Below are positions 44,002 through 55,992 of a stretch of 64,000 nucleotides of DNA, piece by piece. A program made the translations under genes and the position numbers. The stretch comes from Dipteronia dyeriana (Eukaryota; Streptophyta; Magnoliopsida; Sapindales; Sapindaceae): positions 41,614,706 through 41,678,705 of the forward strand of contig CM065299.1 in NCBI GenBank assembly GCA_032871835.1. The letters run 5' to 3'. Each line of letters starts with the position of its first letter. The stretch's first letter is position 1. Below the pieces are notes generated by a model that had not been told where the DNA came from, ran no database searches, and saw only the letters and a list, made by a program, of their open reading frames with translations.

Positions 44002-45281
44002 TGAGTTTTGGTGATTGACCCCATATGGGGGAGCTCAAGCAAAAAGAGCAAATTGGCATAATAGTGCACTGTGATCATTGATAATCTTTATGCTTCATTA
44101 TTAATTGCTTGAGATGATTGGTTGTACATATGCTTATTTGTTTTTTTATAAGTGTGCAACTTTGCTTTACTTGCAATCCATGTCTTATTTCTTATCAAAC
44201 ATGCATTTTTGGACTAAAAAAATTTACTTTGGAAGTACAATTTGAATGACCTAGAATTGATCTCCATGATATGATGATTCTATTGATGACATGCTCTGAA
44301 TTGATATGCATGAAGAAACTCTTGAATGCTTAAATATGAATGCAAAATTGTCTTTGAAAGCAATGTTGAGACTTCATTCAATAAGGATATTTTATCCATT
44401 CAAAGGATTATACAATCCAAAAGTCTATCTCTTCTTATTTGTTGACCAAGGCTACTATCATACTGGTATCCCACCTAAAAAAATCTAAAAGAGCGCAATA
44501 GTTGCTCATGTCTTGTTTTTCTGCTCTTAAAATTGAACTTATCTTACAATATATATCTTGTTTAATTTTGTGACAAAGGGTGAAATTGGTTTGAATTCTT
44601 TTGGAAACATTTGATGTTTTTTCTTTGTAAAATACCATACTATTGATCTTGAGTACAACTTGTCTTGTATGCAAAGCATCCCTTCACACAATTTTTATAA
44701 AATAAAACTCCTTGAATCTCTCTTACTTAATAGAGTTGCATAAATTTGCTTATACTATTATGCATATATTTTTGTTCCATAAGCTCTCCTTGCCAAATGC
44801 TCACCTATTAGGGGAGACTCCCTTTGCCTGTCTCATGATAAAAAGGGAGAGAAAAGGTTGTTGGGTCCTTAGGCATCATATTTAGTGGGAGAGATGCTCA
44901 GTCTTTAAGAGTGTTTATGCTTATGCTTTGGGGGAGTTGATGTAATCATTAAGAGGAAGCATGTTGCATGACATAGCATAGCATTTTACATAGCATAACA
45001 TAACATGATTACATTATATAACTGTATTGATTTAATTTGCTGAGGATATTGCAATTATTTTTATTGAAAGGAGCTCACACACATTTGGTCTTGAAAGGTA
45101 TTCTTTTGTTGATTGTGGAGGTTGGAATTTTCTACAAGCTTTGGAATGACTTGAATGTTCTCAAGACTTAGATTATCGGGCTTATTGTAATGTAGAAAAT
45201 TTTGTTGACCAACTTTCATTTGTCTTTGTGAGGTTGCTTTGTAAGTGGTATTTTTGTCACGAAATAGTCAAAGACGGAGAT
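44002..45281 (+). other. Non-coding 3' region of element C with polypurine tracts
   Basis: No supported gene. Two purine tracts are present: TTTGGGGGAGTTGATG at about 44929 and AAGACGGAGA at 45271-45280; the latter directly abuts the LTR start. Sirevirus 3' regions often carry more than one such tract. Confidence 0.6.
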
Positions 45282-45944
45282 TGTAAGTGTCTCATTTTTT
45301 GTTGGCTTATTTCGTTGACAAAATCACAATTAGGTTCCAATATTGTAAAGGGTAGATTAGAGATAGAAGATAACCCATCATCAAGGCTTTGGACTCCAAG
45401 TGCTTCAAGGAAGGAAGATTACTTGACTCTACTCTTATTTGAAGAGATGTAGTTATACACACTCACTTGTATGAATTACCATTTGTTATGCATTGAATTA
45501 AATTGTTTACATGCAATTGAATGATGGATTTTATGCCATTTATCACACTCCATACATGCACATTTTGCATTTAGGATTAGTGTGCTTTGTTTGCCTTAGA
45601 AAATATATTTTTTCTCTTACTGCGGTGCAGGTTATTGGTTATGCACCTACCTTAACCGCGGTCCCAACAACGGTTGGTTCCAAAGGTTGCATGCCTAGAG
45701 AACCGTGACCTGCGCTTTTACCTGCACAGCGGTCCCTACCGCGGTATTCTCTAGAAGGCCCTTGTTGCTTGTACCATGGCTTATGCACATGCATGCACAA
45801 CGGTCCGAATTGCGGTTTTATCCAAATGGTGCACTGTTGTGTGTACCGCGGTTTAGACAACTTGATCAAGTTACTGTCTTGCCAGCGGTAATGACAGGAT
45901 TTTGTTGTCTATTTTCAAAGTGATGTCATTTCTTCTAGGGCTTT
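45282..45944 (+). repeat. 3' LTR of element C, part 1
   Basis: Aligns with 23495-24145. It keeps the palindromes ACCGCGGT (about 45655, 45738, 45846), which read as CCATGG or CCGCAG in the 5' LTR. Interrupted at 45944 by D1; continues at 50641. Confidence 0.88.
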
Positions 45945-46186
45945 TGTTAATGAAATTTTTTTTTGGTGAGGAATTTCAATTAGCATCCTCAACCCGCTAC
46001 CAGGTAGGTTGCGGAGGGTAGGTATCTCGTACCTTGGTGATTATGATCTTGTCTGGATAAGAAGTAAGGTGAAGTAGGTAGGATAAAAATCACCCCGCTC
46101 GTCGAGGATTCGAGCATAAGGAGGAGATATGGCGCATGAGGTTCCCTTGCTGGTGCGAGGGGCTGGTCCTGGTCGCTGGTCCCATT

Positions 46187-48310
46187 TGTTGGGATTATGC
46201 TCGATAGCAAGAGTATGATAATGTATTTGACAATCTTTTCATATTAATAAAGTGATTTCTAGTTTAATAAATCTTATAGCACTTATAGTTTAATTATTAT
46301 AATTGTCAAAAGTAAATAATCATAAGGTCAAAAGACTATGAGAAAATAAGAATTGTTCATACATCTAAATATGTATAAGGTAGACACAATTCTTTAGTTA
46401 GTCTTGAATAATATTAACAACTTAAGAAAAATATTGGGCGCCTTTATCTTGTCAAAGTTGTAGATTCTTTTTCTAGCATTTGAGTGGGGTCAAATATGTT
46501 ATGATGAGTCTAAAATCATCAAAGTGTGGCGTCTTTAGGCAAAAGAATCTAGTGCACTAGGTGTATTGAATCGGATCACAATGAAATACTTTATCTAGAA
46601 CCATCAATGGATAAAGGTTTTTATTTGAAGACAGTCGGAGAGTCTATCTCAATCCTGAGATAAATAATGGACTTATGGTTGCAAGTGTTATCATTTGAGC
46701 TATCAATGAGTATGATTATATAGCATAGTCTATCTTTGATAGTTTGGTGGTATTCATTTGTTAATCGATAAAGGACGTCATTTATAGATATGGACATCGT
46801 GGCTCCATTTATTAAATGAGAGTAGAATATCATCATATGGATGTTTTGAGGTATTGGATATTAAATCTTAACGTTAAGTTTTCAATAGTGTATATTGAAA
46901 CATGGCTTCTGGACAAGTCAAAATATCCAAGTTCAAAATGTGGTCATATGAGTAAATATGGTAACTTGGAGAGCTATAGGCGGTCTATGAGCTCTTGGCG
47001 ATTACTGGTATTCTTTCCGATGATACACTTTCTCCATTAAGATTGTCTAGGGTATGATTGAGAAATATTAACTTATTCTATCTTTATGTAAGAGTTCAAT
47101 TTTAGTTATTTAGTGGAATGAACTAAAATTAATAGATTGAACCTAAGTGAATCATTTGTTGATTGTGATTACATTATGTCTATTGAAACTTAAATTTAGA
47201 TAGCCCGCCAAGATCCCCAATCCACACGAACTTGCATGGATCACTCGATATATTATATTGAACCAATTTAGGGGTCCATCTAGAATTGTATTAAGGCATG
47301 TGAACTTGTTTCTTTTTATAAGAATTGGTCTAGTTCACATGTAGACTTTTTATTAAGGTCCAATGAATTTAATAAAATAAGAAAAATAATATATATGCCT
47401 ATATAATGCCATGGGCGGCAAGGCAAATATATAAAAGCCTAATATATTATTTTTTATTTTATTATTTAATTAAATGAAAATTAATTAATATGCTGATTTA
47501 TCAATTATTTAATTAAATGTCAAAATCTTTTCTTAATAGGAGAAGGTCTCCTAATATTATACTATTGTTGGTAGTATAATTAATATTAAAGACTATATTT
47601 GATAAGTAGATAAATAAAGGAATTATTTATCTAGTCAAATTAGGAAATCTTTAATATGGTCACAAATGCACTAATGTGTTGGATTAAGAGTCTTGGTGTA
47701 TGAAAGAATTCTTTTTGGAAAACGATTCTTGGTTACTAAGTAAATCCACCTAAGAATATAATTCTTGCCTATCAAGTAAATCCTCTTTAGGAGAGGATTT
47801 TTGAACCTATAAATATAGGTTGTAAATTTCGACCAAGCCTTAGTTTTTGGTGTGAGAAGTTGTTTTTTTTTATTGTCTTAAAAAAAAATTCGTCCAACTC
47901 ATTGAGTGAAGAATTCGGCCAAGCATAGAGAAAAGAGGGAACACTTTTGTTTTTGATAGTACACTAGTATCCTTTACCTTAAAAGGGTTTTGTGTACAAC
48001 ATCGAGTCAAGGTTCACGGGAGTTTCAATTAAATTGATTGATAATTCACAAGTGACCGGACGTTCTTGGTTGTTCTCTTTGAGGATTATTATGACTAATA
48101 AAAAAGAAGATTTTATTTGTTTCCATCCTCAGGTATACAATTTAAAGAAAAGGAGCCCACACTCTTAGGTGATTCACGTTCATGATTGGATTGGAAGATT
48201 TTGAAGATTCAATTTGACGCTAGTTCAATCGTCACGAAAAAAATTATATACCTGAGGATGATTCACGTTCAATTTGACGTTAGCCCACACTCTTAGGTGA
48301 TTCACGTTCG
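46187..48310 (+). mobile_element. Solo LTR of copia family A inside D1
   Basis: Starts TGTTGGGATTATGC and follows the 3' LTR of copia A to about 48235. The last 75 bases are a rearranged copy of nearby LTR sequence (GATTCACGTTC and AGCCCACACTC repeated) in place of the normal CCCTACA end. CCATT occurs at 46182-46186 and 48311-48315 and may be the TSD. Confidence 0.8.
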
Positions 48311-48544
48311 CCATTGTTATATCATATAAAATAATTATAAATAATTTTTTAAAATTTGTTCAATACATTTAAATTTTAACAAAAAAATAAATTTAATAAC
48401 ATATTTACATTATATATAATAGTTTTGCATTATTTATCTAAGTTGAGGTTGTGTAGTGTAATGGTTTGAGTTCTACACCATCGAATGTAAAAAGATGAAA
48501 AATAATCGTCCCAATAGAAATTAAAATTTCATAATATGTATATC

Positions 48545-48790
48545 ATTTTTTTTTGGAAATACAACTATTGTCCGGATTTGGTGGGAATAGTTAGACTTTA
48601 CAAGCACGACATAAAATACTACTCTCACTATTAGGGAGATGTTACATATGGACTACAACTCTCACAACCAAATAGAGGGTTGCTTCTACAAACAGAGAGA
48701 AAACTCCCAACACATGCTTGCAACATGCGCATGGTGGGACTTGAACCCCTGACCACTAGGTATGGAAGGGATGTGCACAACCATCATTGA
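48545..48790 (-). mobile_element. Possible tRNA-derived SINE (minus strand)
   Basis: On the minus strand the segment GGGGTTCAAGTCCCACC (complement near 48735) fits a polymerase III B box, and the unit ends in an A-run (complement of the T-run at 48547). An A box upstream is only weakly recognisable and no clear TSD is seen. Confidence 0.35.
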
Positions 48791-48934
48791 AATAAAAAAT
48801 TTGATCAGTGGAATAAAATTTAAATTTATCAAACAGTTGCTTTTTCCAATAAGAGTTTGATATTAAATCATCAATAAAAATTTAACAATCTATATATGTT
48901 ATATATAAATAATGTGCCATTATTAACAAATAGA

Positions 48935-49115
48935 AACATTTGGTCTGGTGGTAAAGGTTACCATTCACGCTATAGGGGTCATGAGTTCAAGACCTACTAT
49001 AGACATGATGGAAGACTGGATGGGGTGTGCTAGCGTGTGGTGAGGTGTAGGGTGGTGGTAGTGTGTGTGATGATGTGTCACGAGTTCAAGGTTTTGATTT
49101 TTTGTATCTCTTCCT
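48935..49115 (+). mobile_element. Possible tRNA-derived SINE (plus strand)
   Basis: TCTGGTGGTAAAGG resembles an A box and, about 35 bases on, GGTCATGAGTTCAAGACC resembles a B box; a T-rich tail follows near 49100. The spacing fits a tRNA-like promoter. Borders are uncertain. Confidence 0.4.
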
Positions 49116-49117
49116 CT

Positions 49118-49498
49118 ATAGGGACAAAATACTTTCGTCCCAATAGATACACTATTAAGACGTTTTATTTCGTCCCATAAAAAAATCTATAGGGAAGAAA
49201 TAATTCATCCCAATAGTGTATATGTTAGGACGAAGTACTTTCGTCCCTATAGTACATCTGTTGGGACAAATTTTAGATTTCGTCCTAAAATGATTAATTT
49301 TTTTAATATATTTTTGTTTCGTTGCAATAGGCACTCTTTAGGGACGAATTTGAATTTTCATCCCAAAGAGGCTATTGCAACTCACCTAAGGCGACGTAAT
49401 TCGAGACTAATTTTTTTCGTTTCAATAGATCTTTAAGGACAATTTTTGAGCTATTGGGACGAAAAAAAAATCATCCCAATAGCCCTTTTTTTGTAATG
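49118..49498. mobile_element. CACTA-like transposon end with GGGACGAAA subterminal repeats
   Basis: At least seven copies of a motif CTATTGGGACGAA or its complement TTCGTCCCAATAG in both orientations crowd this stretch, which ends TTTTTTTGTAATG. The complement CATTACAAAAAAA is one base off the plant CACTA end CACTACAAAAA. The other end is not recognisable, so this is a fragment. Confidence 0.55.
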
Positions 49499-50433
49499 GT
49501 ATCGGATCTCTTCTTTAGCTTTCCCATGTAGTTCCCCGATACAAATAACATGCAATGAGGAAGGATTAGAGAGCTAGGACTAGTGGGTTGGTACCTAGCT
49601 CACATACATGCATAATAACGGAGATAGATAAGAGAATGACAATTCTTTTAGTAGAAGTGGACTAACCTAGAGGGAAAAAATATTATGTTTGATTATATGT
49701 TTAAAATCCCTAGACAATATCCAGAGGAATGAGAGAGATCTTTCTTTATATATTTCATTAGAAGTGCTCTGCGGAGCTTACATAAATAGCGAGGTAGTAC
49801 AACATCGATGCTTTGGAGAGCTTACAATAGTCGAGTGTTAACTGATACCGGTACGTTCTTGGTGAGGGTAAACACATGTAGTAGACGATATACATGTAGT
49901 GTAGAGAGAATTTGGGCTAGGTCTTTTTGGCACTGTAGACATTTCTATGTTTAGTTAATGTGTGGATCACATTTTTTTATTCCCTTCTTGGAGAGAGCTT
50001 TGTCATATTTATAGGTTCTAATTCTTGTTGCACACTCCATTTATTTGGTTAATCAATTCACAATCATAGGAACACTAATTTGGTATTGATGGAGTTGAAT
50101 ATTTCCTGACTAATGGTGTTGTGAATGGCCATTAAAGAGTTGACTATATTCATTAAAAAGGGTTGATTATCTCCATTAATAGGGTTGACTATCTCCAGTA
50201 ATGACGTGCTTATCTTAACTTTTTCTTCCACGTTGCTGGAAAAGAAATACGATGATTCTGTACCTTTGGGGGCATGGTACCTTGATGTATCGGTCTACTC
50301 TTGCTATCGTGGCGTTTATTCTAGCTTGTTGGCACCTTTTTAGTACCATTCCTTCTACCAAGCGTATGAGGTGTACATACTGGATTTTTCTTGGACTGAT
50401 ATCGTGGAACTTGGGTACCAGGTTGATGTAGTG
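49499..50433 (-). repeat. D1 LTR remainder
   Basis: No coding sequence. Read on the minus strand it contains AACCTATAAATATG near 50020, a likely TATA box for the LTR promoter. Similarity to D2 is clear only near the right end. Confidence 0.5.
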
Positions 50434-50503
50434 GTGCCTAGATATCAGGTAGGAGGTGTCCTAGTACCTAGATACCAGGTAAGAGGTATCCTAGCACCTA
50501 GAT
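50434..50503. repeat. Short tandem repeat, about 31-bp unit, 2.2 copies
   Basis: The unit CCTAGATAxCAGGTA(G/A)GAGGT repeats at about 50437 and 50468 and begins again at 50498 in the D1 LTR. Confidence 0.8.
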
Positions 50504-50640
50504 GATATGGCATTGACCTTTCCACGATTGTGGTGTCATTATTTCTCGGTACCTGAGAACTGGTCCCGATCCGAAACTTACCATGTATAAGCTTGATGGA
50601 AAATTCTTCTTTGGACCCCTACCAAAAAAGGCTGTTAACA

Positions 50641-50851
50641 GCTTCATATATAAAGATCCTTACACCTTTCTTGCCTTCTTAGAGCTTGAGAATTCATTCA
50701 TACTCCATCCTTTGAGAGCTCAAGAGTAACTTGAAAGGAAAGATAGTAAGATTGAATTTTTATTGATCGAAACCCAAACACCCATCATTCTTTTATGAAT
50801 CAAGCATCATCTAGCTTCATCTATGATGTGTTTGAGCATGGGTCTTTAATA
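50641..50851 (+). repeat. 3' LTR of element C, part 2
   Basis: Aligns with 24155-24355 (GAGCTTGAGAATTCATTCAT and GAATCAAGCATCATCTAGCT). It is bounded by D1 on the left and element B2 on the right. Confidence 0.9.
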
Positions 50852-51792
50852 TGTTAGGTTTTATCACATAAAGCTTGTAATTTGTAAATGGAATGTTAAC
50901 ATAAATAAAAGAATAGTTTAATTCATTCTTCCTATGTCATATATTCTATATAACTTGTGCATTAAACATCCAATATTGCCGGATGTAATCTCAAACTATG
51001 TATATAAATGTCATATACATATGGATACAATAAGAGACGTGCAATCTAAAGAGTCCATAGATATAAAAAAAGATGGGTACTTTATTTGTGGTTAATTTGC
51101 AGCCGCGGTCTATTCTGTAGTGTATGGTTATCCAATCCTGGATCATTCATATGGAGATATGAGAATAGAGGCACTTTGTATGAAGTGATCATTTAATATT
51201 GGGCCACGATCAAATGAATCTCTCACTAATATAGGTTTAACGCCGAGATTCATTTATATAAACTAATGATGGTTATATGTGGGTGATCTTAATCCTGAGT
51301 GTCTTATCAATTCCTTCAGGTTAGACTGTAGTCTTTGATATACCATGGGTAAGGTCAGAGTTGCATTCCCAATCATTATGCTCCGTATGTTAGGATTGCG
51401 GTTTGGTTTGTGGCTAGAAAGGTTTGTACACAATAGTGGAATCCACTCATTATTGTGAGAAGTATATAGTAGTCCTCTTAAAGGTTGATTCGAGGTTTGA
51501 ACAGTATGAGAGCTCTCCTAATTCTGTAAATAATGTAGGATTTATTGTTCATTAGAGAATCAATGACACATAATGGAAAGATATAATTAGAGGGGTATAC
51601 TGAACATTATGACCCAGCTCTAATTATGAACTACTTGTGGAGGATTATACCATATGTAATAGCTATATCGATGGATATCGAAAGTTATTGGTTTGTGTAA
51701 AAACATATAAAGTTGAGAGAGTGCATCTTTGGGTTTTTAGTGGAAAAACACAGAAGTTAATAATCATGAAATATTAATTAATAAGTTTTTTT
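50852..51792 (+). repeat. 5' LTR of B2, truncated
   Basis: Matches 55993-56930 of the 3' LTR and stops at CATGAAATATTAATTAATA, where the D2 sequence begins. Confidence 0.85.
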
Positions 51793-52986
51793 AACATAAA
51801 ATTCGCTCGGGGTGAAGAATTTCAATTAGCACCCTCAAGACCACTACCTCGGAGGTCGCGGTCGGGGTTGATACCTTTGGTACCGGGTTTATACGTGTGA
51901 TAGTGGATATGAAGGTGAAAAATAACAAGATGTACTAAAGATATGTAAAGGAAAATGGTATTGCTTTATTATTGTTAAATCAATCACACGTCGTGTACAA
52001 AGATCACTCTAATACTCTCAGTCACTCTTAGGTGCAATAGGTGCGGTGATTTCGTGCCTGTCGAGAAGTAGATATCAATGGTGGTCATGTTCTGTCAATA
52101 GAATTTAGGCCAAGGTAAGATTCTTTTCTATATGTCTCTTGTTCTATGCGTTGTTGAACCCCTTTTAATCGTGCATGCTCAGGCGTATTTATATACAATC
52201 CAACTAGGTTAAACTCGTGTTTCTCCCGCCATTATTTTATTAATCTAATCCCTCCTTATTGAGGGGGAGGGGTATGCTATTTAAATGTCATTGGCTTTGG
52301 TTTAATAACGGATTCAAGAATATCTTAGATTGAGATGAGTTTGTTTCCTCTTTGGACTCAATCACTTGCCCTGTATGTATGTACCGTTTCAACCATGTTG
52401 GAGAACAGAGGCGATCATGTGAACTGCCCTGGTAAGATGTATCATGGAGGTCACCGAATATGGCGTTCACTATCTCGAAGGGCAAGGTACATCTATGTAC
52501 TTGTCTTGGTGCTAGGAGCTTGGTCCGACATTTCCAGGTCCCTTTTAGAGCTTGAAATTACCATGTCGTCGCTATTTAGTGATAACGAAGCTTCTATGAG
52601 CTTCCTCCTACCTGCTTAGGTAGATTTGATTCTTCCCGTGGTGGAATGGAGTGATACTGTAGTACAAACTCGATGCCCTCATGGGTTCCTTTATGCAACT
52701 GGAGAAGTAGCAGGCTTCTAGGGAGGTCGCGAGGTATTTTGACCCCGGGGAGCCTAGGTTCTCCCTTATCGACCTTGCTTCGGGCTCTTATGTCAACTTA
52801 AGAAGCTTGATCTGTTCAATTTGGGCTTCACTTGAAGTGTGTCTATAGTGTGGCCGACCTCTCCTTGCTTCGATAGGTTGTATGGCAGCCCTATCCTAGG
52901 AACCCCGATATCCTGCAGAATCCGGACCCCTGCTAGGGAAGTGAAAAATTTACCTTTGATCCTTAGCCAAATTTGGCTATTAACAG
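51793..52986 (-). repeat. 3' LTR of D2 (about 1.19 kb)
   Basis: The right end GGCTATTAACA is the LTR start on the minus strand and abuts the purine tract. The left part shares AATTTCAATTAGCA and CCTCAA with D1. TATTTATATAC near 52187 gives a leftward TATA box. Confidence 0.65.
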
Positions 52987-53391
52987 GTGTCCCCACTGAC
53001 TTGAACACTGGTGAATGAGTTGGGGTTGGAGTCAGATTTATGGTTTCAATTGGGAAATTTTCCCTCTTCTTTTTGTTACTAGAATCTGAGAGGGAATCCT
53101 CTCATTAAATGCAAGTGAAACGTGGCGAGCAAGGAGCAATCTATTTTCCAAATAATCTGGCTGCTTTACGTCAGTCCTTGAGAATCAAGGAAATCACTGA
53201 AGATCTCGCCTTCTTAGTTGCTTCTGTCATCGGCATTATTGGTTACTGTGCCATTCACCCCCGGTCATGTTGTCTTCCTCCTCACGCTTCTCTTTTCTAC
53301 AAATTTTGAACTCTCAAAAAATCTTTTCTTTCTTCGCCTTCTCGAGCAACACCTCTATCTCTCTTCCATCAAACTTGAAATTTTGTGCCAT

Positions 53392-55320
53392 CATGTCGAA
53401 ATCCAGCCGTGACACAGTAGACCTCACGCTAGAGGGTGAAGAAGTCTTCAGTCTTGCTCACGAGAAGCGAGCACGAAGGGATTTTGCTTTCGAGGACTCA
53501 CCTCTTAACCCATAACTTCACCGCTCGAATAGGAACGTGTCTATCGGGACCGAATTCTTAAACAATCATGACGAACCTCTAAATTTAGTCGATGAGGATC
53601 CAAATAAAGAATTTGGGGATGCTGCAGCTTGAAGAAATCAAGCTGTGGTCATTGGTACTCTTCCGAAGCATGTTTTTCAGCACGACTTCAAGGTTATCCC
53701 GGATTCTACCATTGACCTGACGTCGATTAATCGTTTGAAGGCCAGGTACGACATTGTAGATAGTGTCACCATCTCTGTTCCTCCCAAGAACTACAATGTC
53801 TTTTCCCCACCTAAGGGTGAGCTTCTGATCCTTTTTGCAGCTCTCGAGAACGGGGTCAGGCTTCCTCTTCACCCCAACCTCCGACGGGCTCTCAAAGCTC
53901 TGCAGCTAGCTCCTCTACTGTTGACCCCTGGCTTCTAGAGACATCTAATCGTCTTCCTCATGCTGTAAAGGGAACAATATGAGTTGAGCAAGGTCGTTAG
54001 GAGCCCGAAGCGGAGGACTTGGCCTATATCTTTCAGATTGGCAGCCTGTCTAGCGGCCCAAGAGGACAGTTCTACGTGAAGGCCATGAATAAAATTAACT
54101 TCATCGTTCCCGGTGCTTCCAAGAAAGATCCTACCTAGAAGGATGAATGGATTCTAGTGGGGGGTGATTAGGGAAGCTCGATCTACATCTGCGGGCATGA
54201 GTTCGAGGTCCCTACTGCTTTCAACGATAAGCCCTTTGGGATAGGGATTCTCTACCTGTTGAATCTGAGACAATCTTAAAGACCATCATCTCCCATAAAT
54301 ATTTGAACTTGAAGCTTCCCACTGCTGATTCCTTTGATCAATACAGGGTGAATCTATACCTGCAATCTCTACTGCTTTTCCCCGTATGTAAAAGAAAATT
54401 GAACCATTTTGCTCAATTTACCCTAGCTAGCTTGGTTCTGACACCTTTTTTTTTAATAGTTTCTGTTGTTCCTCCAGCTTCTCATGACGTCCAGCAAGCT
54501 CGTATCCCTCCCTCTTCTGTCAGGCCTACCCGGTGAGCCTCTTCGGCTGTCTCGAAGAAAGGGGCTAAACTATTCCTGCTTTAATTTCACTAGCTCTTGT
54601 TCCGTCCCTTTCCCAGCTTAGGTCCAAGATGGCGCTTCTCATATCACAGGCTTCTAAGGCGTGAGGTAAGAGGGTTTCTGCTCCTCTTGTGGCTGGTACA
54701 GCGGTCACTACTTCTATCTCGGGTGCTTCTTCTATTGTTATGACTACTTCTGCCACTCCCATAATCAGCCTCCCTGATGTTTATGCTCTTTTATCTGCTT
54801 CCCCGACTCCTCGAGCTCTAAGAGGCCTTGAGGCTGGTGTTTCGAAGGTTCCTCTTACTCGCTTTCAACATCAGTCGTGTTCTACTGGGTAAGACGAGGT
54901 CTTAGAGCAGTTTGTTATGTCTTGCCCAGATGGTGGTCTCTCTCTAATGGCTTCGATGCCCGTCGACATTCTACTTACCAAGAGATCCGCTCTCTTTCCT
55001 GAGGTAATTATCTTCTTTTACCTTTACCTGTGGTTGCCAGCTTGATCAATTTCTAACTTAAACTTCACATCTCTCAGGCTTTCAAATTCAACGTGGCTAT
55101 TGGCCACCAGGTGGCTTCTCTCCGTAACAGTGCGGTAAAGGCTGAGGCTGATGCTAAGAGAGCTATGGGATTACTTGCTCGGGCTCAAAGTATAGTGCTG
55201 GAGATGACCTACAGCTAAATGAAGATGGAGAAAGAGATGACCAAGCTTTAGTGAGACTACGAGAGGCTGAAGCGGTTCTTTAACCAAGAGATCCTCCAAT
55301 CCAAACAACGGGCTAAGTAG
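53392..55320 (+). pseudogene. D2 antisense gene: gypsy-type-transposon domain plus coiled coil
   Basis: A start MSKSSRDTVDLTLEGEEV at 53392 leads, after stops near 53514 and 53630, to INRLKARYDIVDSVTISVPP and FSPPKGELLILFAALENGVR, LPLHPNLRRALKALQLAPLL, the same domain as exon 1 of the G2 antisense gene. An intron 55004-55077 (GTAATT...CTCTCAG) separates a Ser/Thr/Pro-rich part from a coiled-coil exon (AFKFNVAIGHQVASLRNSAV, KAEADAKRAMGLLARAQ), placed like the second intron of G2. Several stops show decay. Confidence 0.6.
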
Positions 55321-55321
55321 A

Positions 55322-55985
55322 GGGATTCATGCATGCCATATTATGCATGAGACCGAAAATCTGCTATACAGTGGGAGTAGTCAGTGGGAGTCCAACCCAG
55401 GATTGGCTCATTGGGTTGCAGTCAAGACTGTTCTCAAGTATCTTTAAAGATCGAGAAACTATATGCTAGTCTCTTCCGGACAGGATTAGTTCCCGTTAGG
55501 ATACATGGATTCTGATTTTTAGTCAGACAAGGATTATTGGAATTCCACGTCTGGATCAATATTCAACCTAGGTGGTGGATCCATTGTGTGGAGAAGTATA
55601 AAACAATCTTGCATTGTTGACTCCCCAATGGAAGTCTAATATGTAGCCGTTTGTGAAGCTGTTAAAGAGGTTGTTTGGCTCCGTAAGTTCTTGAATGATC
55701 TAGAAGTTGTTCCAAATATGGATAAGCCCATCACACTTTATTATGATAACACTGGTGCTGTGGCTAATTTCAAAAAACCAAGAAGCCACAAGAGAGGGAA
55801 GCATATAGAGAGAAAGTATCATCTCATCAGAGAGATAGTGTAGAAAAGAGATGTGATCGTCACGAAGATAGCCTCACAAGACAATCATGCTGATCCATTT
55901 ACAAAGACCCTATCTGCTAAAGTGTTTGTGGGTCACCTAGAGGGTCTAGGGATATGAAATATTTCTCCCATACTTTATTGCAAAT
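55322..55985 (+). pseudogene. B2 RNase H remnant
   Basis: Readable pieces are LAHWVAVKTVLKYL, VAVCEAVKEVVWLRKFLNDL, YYDNTGAVANFKKPRSHKRG and KHIERKYHLIREIV, then IASQDNHADPFTKTLSAKVF. They resemble the RNase H of copia A, so families A and B are related. Stops fall in MEAEY (near 55637) and after LIREIV. It ends at the purine tract CAAATGGGAGA before the LTR. Confidence 0.82.
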
Positions 55986-55992
55986 GGGAGAT

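Larger units (their letters stand above)
45945..50640 (-). mobile_element. Solo LTR of Tat-like family D (D1) with internal insertions; TSD GCTTT/GCTTC
   Basis: Ends TGTTAATG (45945) and GTTAACA (50640) are flanked by GCTTT (45940-45944) and GCTTC (50641-50645). Both ends resemble the D2 LTR (51793-52986): TTTCAATTAGCAxCCTCAA on the left and GGCTxTTAACA on the right. Between them lie an A-family LTR (46187-48310) and a patch with SINE- and CACTA-like sequence (48316-49498). What remains is about one LTR, on the minus strand by comparison with D2. Confidence 0.75.
51793..55321 (-). mobile_element. Truncated Tat-like element D2 (3' LTR plus antisense gene)
   Basis: On the minus strand this is the 3' end of a Tat-like element: LTR 51793-52986, purine tract (complement of GGTGTCCCCACT, 52987-52998) and an antisense gene on the plus strand. 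Integrase, pol, gag and the 5' LTR are absent, because the sequence jumps to B2 pol at about 55322. Confidence 0.7.
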
